Positions 17,000-26,754 of a stretch of DNA of 64,000 bases are shown here, one piece after another (position 1 is the stretch's first letter; every line of letters begins with the position of its first letter). The notes under the pieces were generated by a model. That model ran no database searches. It was not told the origin of the DNA and saw nothing but the letters and a program-made list of their open reading frames with translations. Origin of the DNA: Methylobacterium sp. Leaf125 (GTDB lineage: Bacteria > Pseudomonadota > Alphaproteobacteria > Rhizobiales > Beijerinckiaceae); the NCBI RefSeq assembly GCF_001423085.1, contig NZ_LMNU01000012.1:618285-682284 (forward strand), read 5' to 3'. The translations under genes and the position numbers were made by a program.

Positions 17000-18013
17000 T
17001 TAGCGCGGCGCCGCGGCTCTCCGAAGCCGGTCGTTGATGGCTTCGCCCAGACCGCGCTCGGGAATGGATGCCACCGCGATCACCCGCGCTCCGACGCCGT
17101 CGAGTTGGCGCAGGGCGGAAAACAGGTGAGCCGCGGCTTCGGCGAGATCGCCCGCGGGACTGAGGTTGAGGCGCGCCCGCGCGGCATCCGCTCCCGGAAG
17201 GGTTTCCGGACCGAACAGCAACACCGCCTCGTCCGATGAAGCGGAGGTCGCCTCAAGGCGGACTTGCGCCCGAGGGGCGTAGTGGGACGCGAGCAGTCCG
17301 GGACCGACCGGATGGGCGGTGTCCCCGCTCTCCGGACCGGCCAGGGCGTAGCCGAGGCGCGCCTCCAGCGCTTCCCGCGTGAGACCGCCCGGCCGCAGCA
17401 GCCGGGGCGGCCCGCCGAGGCAGGCAATCACGCTGGATTCGACCCCGACCGGCGTCTCGCCGCCATCCAGCACGGCGGCGATCCGGCCCTCGAGATCCGC
17501 CAGGACGTGGTCGGCGCTGGTCGGGCTGACGCGTCCCGAACGGTTGGCGGAGGGCGCGGCGACGGGCCGACCGACCCGCGCCAGCAGGGCCCGGGTCAGG
17601 GCGGGCGCCGGCACCCGCAGGGCGACGCTCGGCAGGCCGGCCCGCGCGAGGTCGCAGACGCGGCAGTCCGGAGCGGCCGGCACCACCAGGGTCAGGGGAC
17701 CGGGCCAGAACGCTTCGGCGAGGCTGCGCGCCGCCTCATCGAAGACGCCCTCGGCGAAGGCCGACGCCGTGTCGGCGAGATGCGCGATCAGCGGGTTGAA
17801 GCGCGGCCGCTGCTTGGCGGCAAAGATTCGTGCCACCGCCCCCGGATCGGTGGCATCGGCCCCGAGGCCGTAGACCGTCTCGGTGGGGAAGGCCACGACC
17901 TGCCCGGCTCGGAGCAGCGAAGCGGCCGCCGCGATCCCGTCGGCCGCCTCGGACAGCCAGGCGGTCGTTATGGCCGGGATCGCATCGTCGGGGATTGACC
18001 CGAGATCGTTCAT
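17000..18013 (-). CDS. sua5: L-threonylcarbamoyladenylate synthase (Sua5/YrdC)
   Basis: A 337-residue cytoplasmic enzyme. The N-terminal YrdC domain has FPTETVYGLGADAT (residues about 42-55), KQRPRFNPLIAH and SANRSGRVSPT; a linker and a C-terminal Sua5 domain (about 240-335) follow, with the linker sequence GPGLLASHYAPRAQV. It makes threonylcarbamoyl-AMP from threonine, bicarbonate and ATP, the first step of t6A modification of ANN-decoding tRNAs. Length is that of two-domain Sua5 rather than short TsaC. It is divergent from the acyl-CoA dehydrogenase gene. Confidence 0.95.
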   Translation of the reverse strand: MNDLGSIPDDAIPAITTAWLSEAADGIAAAASLLRAGQVVAFPTETVYGLGADATDPGAVARIFAAKQRPRFNPLIAHLADTASAFAEGVFDEAARSLAEAFWPGPLTLVVPAAPDCRVCDLARAGLPSVALRVPAPALTRALLARVGRPVAAPSANRSGRVSPTSADHVLADLEGRIAAVLDGGETPVGVESSVIACLGGPPRLLRPGGLTREALEARLGYALAGPESGDTAHPVGPGLLASHYAPRAQVRLEATSASSDEAVLLFGPETLPGADAARARLNLSPAGDLAEAAAHLFSALRQLDGVGARVIAVASIPERGLGEAINDRLRRAAAPR

Positions 18014-18136
18014 ATCTAAACTATCTGCGCTGGCACCCCTTTGCCGGGGAGAGCCTTGGGCCTAGCGCCCGGCCGGGCCATGCGTCAAACACGGGGCGAC
18101 ACGCGTCGATACAATCAAGGCGCGGGAGGAAGCATC

Positions 18137-19900
18137 ATGACCTATCGCGCTCCGGTGGCTGACATGCTGTTCGCCCTGCGCCACGTGGCCGGGCTCGACG
18201 CAGCCCTGGCGGCCGGCCTGCATGGCGACCTCGCCGTCGACGACGCGGAAGCGGTCCTGGCCGAGGCCGGCAAGGTCGCCGAATCCGTCATCGCCCCCCT
18301 CAACCGGGTGGGCGACCGTCACGGCACGCCGCTCAGGGACGGTGCCATCACGACGCCGCCGGGCTGGCGCGAGGCCTACCAGACCTGGATCGCGGGCGGC
18401 TGGAACGGCCTCAGCGCCGACCCCGATCATGGTGGGCAGGGCCTGCCCCTCGTGCTCAACGCCGCCTGCAACGAGATGTGGAATGCGGCCAGCATCGCCT
18501 TCGGTCTCTGTCCGCTCCTCACGGCGGGCGGCATCGAGGCCCTGGCCCAGCACGGCTCGGCCGACCTCAAGACGCGCTACCTCGACAAGCTGGTCTCGGG
18601 GGAATGGACCGCGACCATGAACCTGACCGAGCCGCAGGCCGGCTCCGATCTGGCCCTCTTGCGCAGCCGCGCCGAGCCCCTCGGGGACGGCCGCTACGGC
18701 ATCGTCGGCGCCAAGATCTACATCACCTACGGCGAGCACGACCTGACCGACAACATCGTCCACCTCGTGCTGGCCCGGCTCAAGGATGCGCCGGCCGGCA
18801 CCCGCGGCATCTCGCTGTTCCTCGTCCCGAAGGTGTTGCCGGACGGCAGCCGCAACGACCTGCGTTGCTCCGGCATCGAGCACAAGCTCGGCATCCACGG
18901 CTCCCCCACCTGCTCCATGGCCTTCGGCGACGACGGTGGCGCCATCGGCTGGCTCATCGGTGAAGAGAATCGTGGCCTCGCCTGCATGTTCACGATGATG
19001 AACTCGGCCCGGCTCAATGTCGGCCTGCAGGGTGTCGGCATCGCGGAGCGCGCCTACCAGCAGGCGCTGGGCTATGCCCGCGACCGGCGCCAGGGCAAGG
19101 CCCCGGGCGCCCCCGAGACGAGCCCCATCCTCGCCCATGCGGACGTGCAGCGCATGCTGCTGACCATGAAGGCCTTCACCCAGGCCGCCCGCGGCATCTG
19201 CTACCTCACCGCCGCGGCCCTGGACGCAGCGGAGGGCCCGGAGGGGCAGGCGGCTCACGACCGCGCCTCCCTGCTGACCCCCGTCGCCAAGGCCTTCTCC
19301 ACCGACATCGCCAACGAGGTGACCTCGCTGGGCGTCCAGGTGCATGGCGGCATGGGCTTCGTGGAGGAGACCGGCGCCGCGCAGCACATGCGCGACGCCC
19401 GCATCCTCGGCATCTACGAGGGCACCAACGGCATCCAGGCCATCGACCTCGTTGCGCGCAAGCTCCCGCTGAACGGGGGCGCCACGGTGCGGGCACAGAT
19501 CGCCAGCCTGCGCCGGACCGCCGAGGGCTTCCTCAAGGATCCCGACCCGGCCTTCGGCAACATCGGCGCCCGGCTGCGGGCGGGGATCGCGAGCCTGGAC
19601 CGGGCGACGAGCTTCCAGCTCAAGGTGCTGGCTTCGAACCGGCCCGAGGCGGCGCTGGCCGGGGCGACGCCCTACCTGCGCCTGTTCGGCCTCGTCCAGG
19701 GCGGCGCCTGCCTCGGCCGCCAGGCGCTCGCCGCCAACGCCGCACTGAAGGCGGGGGAGACCGACCCGGCCCATGCCGGCCGGATCGCCCTGGCGCGCTT
19801 CTTCGCCGACAACCTGCTCACCGCGGCCGAGGGGCTGGAGGCGAGCATCCTAGCGGGCGGGTACTTCACCGAGGACGCCGCGCTCGCCCTGGCGAGCTGA
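18137..19900 (+). CDS. acyl-CoA dehydrogenase (DmdC-like subfamily)
   Basis: A 587-residue flavoprotein, longer than ordinary acyl-CoA dehydrogenases (about 380) because of an added C-terminal domain. It contains MNLTEPQAGSDL, the FAD/substrate-binding strand, ITYGEHDLTDNIVHLVLAR, and the catalytic-base region RILGIYEGTNGIQAIDLV. This layout fits the DmdC (3-methylmercaptopropionyl-CoA dehydrogenase)/FadE-like group; the real substrate is unknown. A GGGAGGA site precedes the ATG. It heads a plus-strand cluster with an enoyl-CoA hydratase and two SDR genes, suggesting degradation of an acyl-CoA. Confidence 0.9.
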   Translation: MTYRAPVADMLFALRHVAGLDAALAAGLHGDLAVDDAEAVLAEAGKVAESVIAPLNRVGDRHGTPLRDGAITTPPGWREAYQTWIAGGWNGLSADPDHGGQGLPLVLNAACNEMWNAASIAFGLCPLLTAGGIEALAQHGSADLKTRYLDKLVSGEWTATMNLTEPQAGSDLALLRSRAEPLGDGRYGIVGAKIYITYGEHDLTDNIVHLVLARLKDAPAGTRGISLFLVPKVLPDGSRNDLRCSGIEHKLGIHGSPTCSMAFGDDGGAIGWLIGEENRGLACMFTMMNSARLNVGLQGVGIAERAYQQALGYARDRRQGKAPGAPETSPILAHADVQRMLLTMKAFTQAARGICYLTAAALDAAEGPEGQAAHDRASLLTPVAKAFSTDIANEVTSLGVQVHGGMGFVEETGAAQHMRDARILGIYEGTNGIQAIDLVARKLPLNGGATVRAQIASLRRTAEGFLKDPDPAFGNIGARLRAGIASLDRATSFQLKVLASNRPEAALAGATPYLRLFGLVQGGACLGRQALAANAALKAGETDPAHAGRIALARFFADNLLTAAEGLEASILAGGYFTEDAALALAS

Positions 19901-19961
19901 GGAGGGCGGCCTGCGGACAGGCCGCCGCGCAACGATCGACCATCATCGGGGGGAGGGCACC

Positions 19962-20720
19962 ATGAGCGAGCACATCGCCATCGCGGATACGGCCGACGGC
20001 GTCCGCCTCATCCGCATCGATCGGCCTGAGAAGAAGAACGCGCTGACGGGCGCCATGTACGATGCCATGCGCGCCGCCCTGGCGGAGGCTGACGAGCAGG
20101 ATGCGATCGGGGCCGTGGTGTTCGCCGGGGTGCCGGGCGCCTTCAGCGCCGGCAACGACCTCGCCGACTTCGTCGCGGGCGCCGGCAAGCCGTTCCGCGA
20201 GGCGCCCGCCCTGCAGTTCATCCGCCAGCTCGCCCGCACCCGCACGCCGATGATCGCGGCCGTGGACGGGATCGCGGTGGGGATCGGCACGACGCTGACC
20301 CTGCATTGCGACCTCGTCTATGCCAGCCCGGCCGCCCGCTTCCGCATGCCCTTCGTAGAGCTCGGCCTCGTACCGGAGGCGGCGTCGAGCTACCTGCTCC
20401 CGCGCCGGGTCGGGCTCCTGAAGGCCACCGAGATGCTGCTCCTCAGCCAGGGCTTCGACGCCGACGACGCGCTCGGCCTCGGCCTCGTCAACGCGGTGAT
20501 GCCGGCCGGCCTGCTCCTCGAGCATGCCCAGGCCCAGGGTGCGCGCCTCGCCGGGCTTCCGCGGGGGGCCGTGCAGGCGACGCGGGCGCTGATCCGCGGT
20601 GACCAGGCCGCCCTGGAAGCCGCCCTCGAGGCCGAGGCCGTCGCCTTCGAGGAGCGCCTGCGGGCGCCCGAAGCCCAGGCGGCCTTCGCGCGCTTTCTCG
20701 GCCGGGCCAAACCGGCGTGA
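19962..20720 (+). CDS. enoyl-CoA hydratase/isomerase family protein
   Basis: A 252-residue crotonase. The CoA-binding and oxyanion parts are FSAGNDLADF and AVDGIAVGIGTTLTLHCDLV, followed by FRMPFVELGLVPEAASSYLLPRRVG. The E in VPEAAS and absence of the usual hydratase GGTQRL pair suggest an isomerase-type or atypical hydratase (compare delta3,delta2-enoyl-CoA isomerases). It probably acts after the acyl-CoA dehydrogenase encoded 61 bases upstream. Its stop codon overlaps the next start by four bases (GTGA), indicating translational coupling. Confidence 0.9.
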   Translation: MSEHIAIADTADGVRLIRIDRPEKKNALTGAMYDAMRAALAEADEQDAIGAVVFAGVPGAFSAGNDLADFVAGAGKPFREAPALQFIRQLARTRTPMIAAVDGIAVGIGTTLTLHCDLVYASPAARFRMPFVELGLVPEAASSYLLPRRVGLLKATEMLLLSQGFDADDALGLGLVNAVMPAGLLLEHAQAQGARLAGLPRGAVQATRALIRGDQAALEAALEAEAVAFEERLRAPEAQAAFARFLGRAKPA

Positions 20721-21592
20721 GTGCGGGCCCGGTTCTCGCGCCGAACCCCGATCTGCGCGGAAAGATCTGCCTCGTGGCCGGAGCCTCACGCGGGGTGGGG
20801 CGGGGGATCGCCCGGGGCCTGGGCGAGGCGGGCGCCACCGTCATCGTCACGGCCCGGTCCAGCGAGACGGGGCCGCGCACGGAGGGACGGCCGGAGGTCG
20901 TGGAGGATACGGCCCGCGCCGTCGATGCCGCCGGGGGCGAGGGCCACCACTATCTCTGCGACCACACCAGCGAGCGCGCGGTGGACGCGTTGGTCCATTG
21001 GATCCTGCGCCGGTTCGGGCGCATCGACGTCGCCGTCGCCAGCGTGTGGGGCGGCAACGAGGGCTATGACGGCGAGCGCTACACCGACGGTGCCGCCTGG
21101 GGCACGCCGTTCTGGCGCCGCTCGGCCGAGCCGTTCTCGGAGTTCTTCGGGAGCGGCCCCTATCCGGCCCTGCTGCTCGCCCGCGCCATCGCCCCCGCGA
21201 TGGTCTCGGCGAGATCCGGGCTCGTCGCCTTCGTCTCCTTCGACACCGCGCCGGGCTATCTCGGCGACATCTTCTACGACCTGACCAAGGCGGCCACGAA
21301 CCGGCTCGCCTTCGCCTGCGCCCAGGAACTGGCGCCGCACGGCGTCACGGCGCTGGGCCTCTCGCCCGGCTTCGTGCGCACCGAGCGCGCCATCGACATC
21401 GGCCACGCCGACCGGGCGACGGAGAGCCCGCTCTATGCCGGCCGGGCCCTCGCCGCCCTGGCCGCCGACCCCGCGGTCGCGGCCCGGGCCGGGCAGATCC
21501 TCCATGCGGGCGATCTTGCCGCCGCGTACGGCTTCACCGATGCGGACGGCACGCAGCCGCCCCGGTTCCAGATCAACGCCGAGGAGACCTGA
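20717..21592 (+). CDS. SDR family oxidoreductase
   Basis: A 291-residue short-chain dehydrogenase with the cofactor motif VAGASRGVGRGIA (TGxxxGxG type), a Ser in FVSFDTAPGY and the catalytic YDLTK (YxxxK). The insert after strand 4 (SVWGGNEGYDGERY) resembles DHRS1-like SDRs. The start GTG overlaps the enoyl-CoA hydratase stop. It likely oxidises a hydroxyacyl intermediate or reduces a ketone in the same pathway; substrate unknown. Confidence 0.88.
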   Translation: MSAGPVLAPNPDLRGKICLVAGASRGVGRGIARGLGEAGATVIVTARSSETGPRTEGRPEVVEDTARAVDAAGGEGHHYLCDHTSERAVDALVHWILRRFGRIDVAVASVWGGNEGYDGERYTDGAAWGTPFWRRSAEPFSEFFGSGPYPALLLARAIAPAMVSARSGLVAFVSFDTAPGYLGDIFYDLTKAATNRLAFACAQELAPHGVTALGLSPGFVRTERAIDIGHADRATESPLYAGRALAALAADPAVAARAGQILHAGDLAAAYGFTDADGTQPPRFQINAEET

Positions 21593-21595
21593 GAC

Positions 21596-22456
21596 ATGAG
21601 CGGATCGCTGAACGGTAAGACCCTGTTCATCACCGGGGCCTCCCGCGGAATCGGCCTCGCGATCGCCCTGCGGGCGGCCCGCGACGGCGCGAACATCGCC
21701 ATCGCCGCCAAGACGGACACGCCGCATCCGAAGCTGGAGGGCACGATCCACACCGCCGCCGCCGCCGTCGAGGCGGCGGGCGGCCGGGCCCTGCCGCTCC
21801 TGGTGGATGTCCGCGACGAGGACAGCGTCGCCTCGGCGATCGCCCGCACGGCCGAGACCTTCGGCGGCATCGACATCGTGGTGAACAACGCCAGCGCGAT
21901 CTCGCTGACCCGGACGCCCGAGACCGAGATGAAGCGCTTCGACCTGATGCACGGCATCAACACGCGCGGGACCTACATGGTCAGCAAGTACGCGATCCCG
22001 CATCTCGCCAAGGCCGAGAACCCGCACATCGTCATGCTCTCGCCGCCCCTCGACATGACCGAGCAGTGGTTCGCCCCGCACCTGGCCTATTCCATCGCCA
22101 AGTACGGCATGTCGCTCTGCGTGCTCGGGCTCGCCGGCGAGTTGCGGCGCCAGGGCATCGCGGTGAACGCCCTCTGGCCTCGCACCACCATCGCCACGGC
22201 GGCGGTGAAGAACCTGCTGGGCGGCGAGGCGCTGATGCAGGCGAGCCGTACGCCCGAGATCCTGGCCGATGCCGCCCACGCGCTGTTCTGCCTGCCCGCC
22301 CGGGCGGTGTCCGGCCGCTTCCTCATCGACGACAGCTTCCTGGCGGAGCAGGGTGTCACGGACTTTTCAAAATACCGCGTCACACCCGGCATCCCTCTTG
22401 CGCCGGACTTCTTCGTGCCGGATGCGAGCACACCGCCTCCCGGGGCCTTCGCCTGA
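21596..22456 (+). CDS. SDR family oxidoreductase (HSDL2-like)
   Basis: A 286-residue short-chain dehydrogenase beginning three bases after the previous stop. It has TGASRGIGLAIA, NNASAI, and YSIAKYG with the catalytic Tyr and Lys. The KTDTPHPKLEGTIHTAAA segment after strand 2 is typical of the HSDL2/AtuB-like group acting on branched or isoprenoid acyl chains. With the upstream dehydrogenase and hydratase it forms a four-gene module for fatty or branched acyl catabolism. The final 20 residues are Pro-rich. Confidence 0.88.
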   Translation: MSGSLNGKTLFITGASRGIGLAIALRAARDGANIAIAAKTDTPHPKLEGTIHTAAAAVEAAGGRALPLLVDVRDEDSVASAIARTAETFGGIDIVVNNASAISLTRTPETEMKRFDLMHGINTRGTYMVSKYAIPHLAKAENPHIVMLSPPLDMTEQWFAPHLAYSIAKYGMSLCVLGLAGELRRQGIAVNALWPRTTIATAAVKNLLGGEALMQASRTPEILADAAHALFCLPARAVSGRFLIDDSFLAEQGVTDFSKYRVTPGIPLAPDFFVPDASTPPPGAFA

Positions 22457-22466
22457 GACATCCCGC

Positions 22467-23471
22467 GTGATCTTCATCCACCAGCCGGTCGCCGGCGCCG
22501 GGCAGACCCTGCTCGAGCGCCGTTCCCTCGAATTGCAGGAGCCGATCCCCGACGACACCGTCTGGCTCGACATGGTGCGGCCGAGCCGGGAGGAGGACCT
22601 GAAGGTCGAGGTCTTCATGGGCATCTCGGTGCCGACCCGCGAGGAGATGAAGGACATCGAGCCCTCCGAACTCCTCTACGTCGAGGACGGGGCGCGCTAC
22701 ATGACCGGCCGGGTGCTGAGCAAGGTCAGCGAGTCCGAGGAGCCGGGCCTCGCCGGCATCACCTTCATCCTGCGCGGCAACCGCCTCGTGACGGTGCGCT
22801 ACGAGGAGCCGCAGGCCTTCCGGATGTATACCCAGCGGGCCGGCCGCTCCACGGGCAACGGCCCGTCGGCGGTGCCCTCGGGCGAGACCATCCTGGCCGG
22901 GTTGATCGAGACGGTGATCGACCGCGCGGCCGACGTGCTCCAGCTCCAGGGCGAGCGCATCGATCGCCTCTCCGGCAAGATCTTCGAGGAGAAGGAGGAC
23001 CCGAGCGCCCGCAATACCGCCCTGCAGGACACCCTCCGGGCCCTTGGGCGCCACGGCGACCTCATCTCGAAGCAGCGCGAGAGCCTGGTCTCGATGGAGC
23101 GCATCCTGCTCTCCCTCTCGGCGACCTACCGCACCGCCAAGGCACCGCGCGAACTGCGCGAGGACGTCCGCTCCACCCTGCGCGACCTGCAGTCCCTGGA
23201 GGAGCACGCCACCTTCCTGTCCTCGAAGATCCAGTTCCTCCTCGACGCCACCCTCGGGCTGGTGAACCTGGAGCAGAACAACATCATCAAGCTGTTCTCG
23301 GTCATGGCGGTGGTCTTCATGCCGCCGACCCTGATCGCCTCGATCTACGGCATGAACTTCAAGGCCATGCCCGAACTGGATTGGGGGTTCGGATACCCGA
23401 TGGCGGTCGTCATGATGGTCGTCGCGGCCGTGCTACCGTACGTTTTCTTCCGCTGGAAACGCTGGCTGTAG
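22467..23471 (+). CDS. corA: CorA family magnesium/metal transporter
   Basis: A 334-residue protein with a GTG start 11 bases after the SDR stop. A large cytoplasmic N-terminal domain (1-270) is followed by two membrane helices near the end (about 276-296 and 311-330), joined by the selectivity motif YGMNF and MPELDW. These are hallmarks of the CorA pentameric channel for Mg2+ (some members Co2+ or Ni2+). The tail is basic (RWKRWL). It may be read from the upstream SDR transcript, though the function is unrelated. Confidence 0.95.
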   Translation: MIFIHQPVAGAGQTLLERRSLELQEPIPDDTVWLDMVRPSREEDLKVEVFMGISVPTREEMKDIEPSELLYVEDGARYMTGRVLSKVSESEEPGLAGITFILRGNRLVTVRYEEPQAFRMYTQRAGRSTGNGPSAVPSGETILAGLIETVIDRAADVLQLQGERIDRLSGKIFEEKEDPSARNTALQDTLRALGRHGDLISKQRESLVSMERILLSLSATYRTAKAPRELREDVRSTLRDLQSLEEHATFLSSKIQFLLDATLGLVNLEQNNIIKLFSVMAVVFMPPTLIASIYGMNFKAMPELDWGFGYPMAVVMMVVAAVLPYVFFRWKRWL

Positions 23472-23564
23472 CGAGTATTCGATGCAACCTGTTAAGGATG
23501 CTCATGCAATGTAACCGCGCTTGGCATGATCCGGAAGGCGGATGCATGCTCTTGGAGCGGTTCC

Positions 23565-25253
23565 ATGACCTTGAAGACCATGACCATCCGCACTCGGTTG
23601 GTAGCCAGCTTCGCGATCATTACAGTTTTCATCGTTGCAATCGGCTGGCTCGGAATGTCCGGTGTCGGACGGATCAATGATCTACTGACCGCCGTCCAGA
23701 CCAATTGGCTCCCGAGCGTGCAGGCGAGCGGTCGCATCGACGTCGCCCTGGCCCGTTACACCACGAGCCTGCTGCGCGTGACGCAGACCACGGATGCCGC
23801 CGACCAAGCCAAGATCGAAGCCGACATGACCAAGCGGCGCGAGCAGATCGGGGCCCTGTCGAAATCCTACGAGCGCCTGATCAGTTCGGACGCGGAGCGT
23901 GGCCATTTCCAGGCCTTCCAGCGGGAGGTCACCACCTTCTTCGGCATGGCGGACCGGATCGTCTCCACCGCGCACACGGCCCCGAAGGGCGAGGCCTACA
24001 AACTCTACCTCTCCGACGGCGTCGAGCCGCGGCGGCGGGCCTCCACCGCCCTGGAGAAGCTCATCGAGATCAACGACGCGGGTGCTGCGCAGGCCGAGGC
24101 GGAGGGCGTCGCCCTCACGGCCCGGACGCAAGCGATCGCTCTGGCGGCCCTCGCCCTGGCTGTCGTGCTCGCGGTCCTGCTGGCGACCCTGATCATCCGC
24201 AGCGTCACCCGCGGCATCGACTCGGTCGTGCGTCCCATGACGGCGCTCACCGCCGGCGATCTCGCCGTCACGGTCCCGCACCAGGGCACCGGCACCGAGA
24301 TCGGCCGCATCGCCGACGCCGTCCAGGTCTTCAAGGAGAGCCTGGTCCGCATGAAGGCCCTGGAGGACGACACCGCCTTGGCCCGGGCCGGGGCCGAGGC
24401 CCAGCGCCGACGGGCGATGCAGGAGATGGCCGATGGCTTCGAACGTGCCGTGGGCGGCATCGTCGCCTCCGTGGGCAAGGCCGCGGGCGAGTTGCAGGCC
24501 ACCGCCCAGGCCATGAGCGGCACCGCGAGCGAGACCGCCGGGCGTTCCATATCGGTGGCGGCCGCCGCCGAGGAGGCAGCCTCGAACGTCGAGACGGTGG
24601 CGGCGGCGGCCGAGGAGCTCGGCTCCTCCGTGCAGGAGATCGGCCGCCAGGTTCAGGGCTCGGCCGAGCTCGCCAGCGCCGCCGTGCGCGAGGCCGGCAC
24701 AACCGCCGCCCTGGTGCAGGAACTCAGCGGCGCGACGGCGCGGATCGGCGACGTGGTCAAGCTGATCTCCGACATCGCAGGCCAGACCAACCTCCTGGCG
24801 CTCAACGCCACCATCGAGGCGGCCCGCGCCGGCGAAGCGGGGCGCGGCTTCGCCGTGGTGGCGACGGAGGTGAAGGAACTCGCCGGGCAGACGGCCCGGG
24901 CCACCGACGAGATCAGCACGCAGATCGCCCGGATCCAGGGCGCCACCGCCGAGAGCGTGCATGCCATCGACGCCATCCGTGGACGGATCGACGAGATCAG
25001 CGCCGTGGCGACCACCATCGCGGCGGCCGTCGAGGAGCAGGGCGCGGCGACCCAGGAGATCGTCCGCAACGTCGCGCAGGCCTCTACCGGTACGGGCGAG
25101 GTCACGGCCAACATCGCCGGTGTGGCGGGGGCGGCCGAGGAGACCGGTGCCGCGGCGAGCCAGGTCCTCGCCTCCGCCTCGGCCCTCTCGCGCCAGTCCG
25201 ACCATCTCGGCCAGGAGGTCGGCCGCTTCCTCGCGAGCGTCCGCGCCGCCTGA
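23565..25253 (+). CDS. methyl-accepting chemotaxis protein
   Basis: A 562-residue transmembrane receptor. TM1 is at about residues 12-32, a periplasmic four-helix-bundle ligand domain follows, TM2 is at about 186-206, then a HAMP domain ([15 protein letters not shown]), then a long coiled-coil signalling domain with the hairpin tip [20 protein letters not shown] (in part) and [16 protein letters not shown]. It should signal to CheA/CheW; no che genes lie nearby, so it is an orphan receptor. The ATG at 23565 is chosen for its GGAG site and because TM1 follows directly. The ligand is unknown. Confidence 0.95.
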   Translation: MTLKTMTIRTRLVASFAIITVFIVAIGWLGMSGVGRINDLLTAVQTNWLPSVQASGRIDVALARYTTSLLRVTQTTDAADQAKIEADMTKRREQIGALSKSYERLISSDAERGHFQAFQREVTTFFGMADRIVSTAHTAPKGEAYKLYLSDGVEPRRRASTALEKLIEINDAGAAQAEAEGVALTARTQAIALAALALAVVLAVLLATLIIRSVTRGIDSVVRPMTALTAGDLAVTVPHQGTGTEIGRIADAVQVFKESLVRMKALEDDTALARAGAEAQRRRAMQEMADGFERAVGGIVASVGKAAGELQATAQAMSGTASETAGRSISVAAAAEEAASNVETVAAAAEELGSSVQEIGRQVQGSAELASAAVREAGTTAALVQELSGATARIGDVVKLISDIAGQTNLLALNATIEAARAGEAGRGFAVVATEVKELAGQTARATDEISTQIARIQGATAESVHAIDAIRGRIDEISAVATTIAAAVEEQGAATQEIVRNVAQASTGTGEVTANIAGVAGAAEETGAAASQVLASASALSRQSDHLGQEVGRFLASVRAA

Positions 25254-25395
25254 GACCGGCGTCACACCCCGGGGGATCCCTCTCCCGGGCGCCTCGACCC
25301 CAGGACCCGCGGCCCGCCGACCCATCGGCCCCGGCAGGCCCCTCGCGCCGCACGAGTCCCTTGCCCATCGGGTCGAATTTGCGGATCGTCCGCGG

Positions 25396-26160
25396 ATGTG
25401 TGGACGCTTCTTCATCGCCCAGGCCCCGGAGATCTTCCGGGCCTTCTACGGCTATCCCGAGGTGCCGAACTTTCCGCCCCGGTACAACGTGGCACCGACG
25501 CAGCCGGTACCGGTGGTCTTGTCCGCGGGCGGCCGACGCCAGTTCCGGCTGGTGCGCTGGGGCTTCTGGCCGAGCTGGGTCAAGGACCCGAAGGACTTCC
25601 CCCTCGTCATCAACGCCCGGTCCGAAACCCTGCGGGAGAAGCCGACCTTCCGCGGCGCCCTGCGCCACCGCCGCTGCGTCTTCCTCGCCGACGGCTTCTA
25701 CGAGTGGCGCCGGGAAGGAACGGGCAAGGCGGCAACGAAGACCCCCTTCATGATCCGCCGTGCCGACCGGGCGCCGATGGCACTCGCGGGCCTCTGGGAG
25801 GACTGGCTCGGCGCCGACGGCTCGGAGGTCGACACCGCCGCCATCGTCACCACCGATGCCAACGGCACCATGGCCGCCGTGCACGACCGTATGCCCGTGA
25901 TCCTGGCGCCGGATCAGATCGGCCCCTGGCTCGACACACGCGGCACGGAGCCGGACGAGGCGATGAGGCTGTGTCGTCCCTGTGCCGACGACTGGCTCAC
26001 CCTCGATCCCGTCAGCGCGCGGGTCAACAACGCCCGCATCGACGCGCCGGACCTGATCGAACCCCTGGCCCGACCGCAGGGGGGCGAGGCGGAGCGATCG
26101 GCGCCGTCCGCCGAGCAGCCGCGTTCCAGCGACGAGGATGCGCAGGGCGCCCTGTTCTGA
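25396..26160 (+). CDS. SRAP (YedK/HMCES) family protein
   Basis: A 254-residue protein. Cys2 after Met1 (MCGRFF) is the residue that forms a thiazolidine cross-link with abasic sites in single-stranded DNA once the Met is removed. The other active-site residues are present: Asn73 in VINARSET, Glu103 in DGFYEW and His163 in AVHDRMPVIL. It protects abasic sites during replication. The last 35 residues are acidic and disordered. Length is typical. No SOS-type operator was evident in the short upstream region. Confidence 0.95.
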   Translation: MCGRFFIAQAPEIFRAFYGYPEVPNFPPRYNVAPTQPVPVVLSAGGRRQFRLVRWGFWPSWVKDPKDFPLVINARSETLREKPTFRGALRHRRCVFLADGFYEWRREGTGKAATKTPFMIRRADRAPMALAGLWEDWLGADGSEVDTAAIVTTDANGTMAAVHDRMPVILAPDQIGPWLDTRGTEPDEAMRLCRPCADDWLTLDPVSARVNNARIDAPDLIEPLARPQGGEAERSAPSAEQPRSSDEDAQGALF

Positions 26161-26253
26161 GGACGGACCCCGCGGGACGACGGCGTCTTGCGTTCGGCTC
26201 CCAAAGGTCGCATCGCTCCCGCGGCCCTGCCGGGCCGTTCAGGGGAGCACAGC

Positions 26254-26457
26254 ATGACGGCGGAAGAGATCGACCAGATGAACCGGGCGCGGGACAGCCT
26301 GGCCCGTCAGCGCGGTGCGCTCGCCCGCCGGATCGGCAGCAGCGAGGTCGCGGCCCCCTCGGCAGCCGAGGATCTCACCCGGATCCTCCTCGCGATCGAG
26401 GCCGTGGACCGGGCCCTGGTGGATGCCGGCCGGCCCTACATGCGTCCCGAGAACTGA
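26254..26457 (+). CDS. small helical protein, unknown
   Basis: A 67-residue protein with a mostly charged helical sequence (MTAEEIDQMNRARDSLARQR, then AAEDLTRILLAIEAVDRALVDAG). Codon use is like the neighbours and an AGGGGAG site lies about 7 bases before the ATG. No family recognised. It is followed 11 bases later by the YjdM-like gene and probably shares its transcript. Confidence 0.6.
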   Translation: MTAEEIDQMNRARDSLARQRGALARRIGSSEVAAPSAAEDLTRILLAIEAVDRALVDAGRPYMRPEN

Positions 26458-26468
26458 GGGCGCGGACC

Positions 26469-26684
26469 ATGGACGAGACCCGGGACGCGAACGGCACCAA
26501 GCTCGCCGAGGGCGATGCGGTGACGCTGATCAAGGACCTGAAGGTGAAGGGCACCTCGACGACCCTGAAACGCGGCACGCTGATCAAGAACATCCGCTTG
26601 ACCGACGACCCGTCCGAGATCGAGTGCAACGCCGAGAAGGTGAAGGGCCTCGTGCTGCGGGCCGAATTCCTCAAGAAGGCCTGA
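26469..26684 (+). CDS. YjdM/PhnA-domain protein without the zinc ribbon
   Basis: A 71-residue protein matching the C-terminal half of YjdM (formerly called PhnA): DANGTKLAEGDAVTLIKDLKV (in part), KGTSTTLKRGTLIKNIRL, and the FLKK ending. Full-length YjdM (about 110 residues) has an N-terminal zinc ribbon that is absent here. The old link to phosphonate use comes from operon position in E. coli and is not supported by context here. Function unknown. Confidence 0.8.
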   Translation: MDETRDANGTKLAEGDAVTLIKDLKVKGTSTTLKRGTLIKNIRLTDDPSEIECNAEKVKGLVLRAEFLKKA

Positions 26685-26754
26685 GGCGGGTTGCTCAAGC
26701 CGGCCTGAGGCGGGGCCTCGCCGGCCCCGAGCCACAGGCCGGCGCGGCGCGGGC

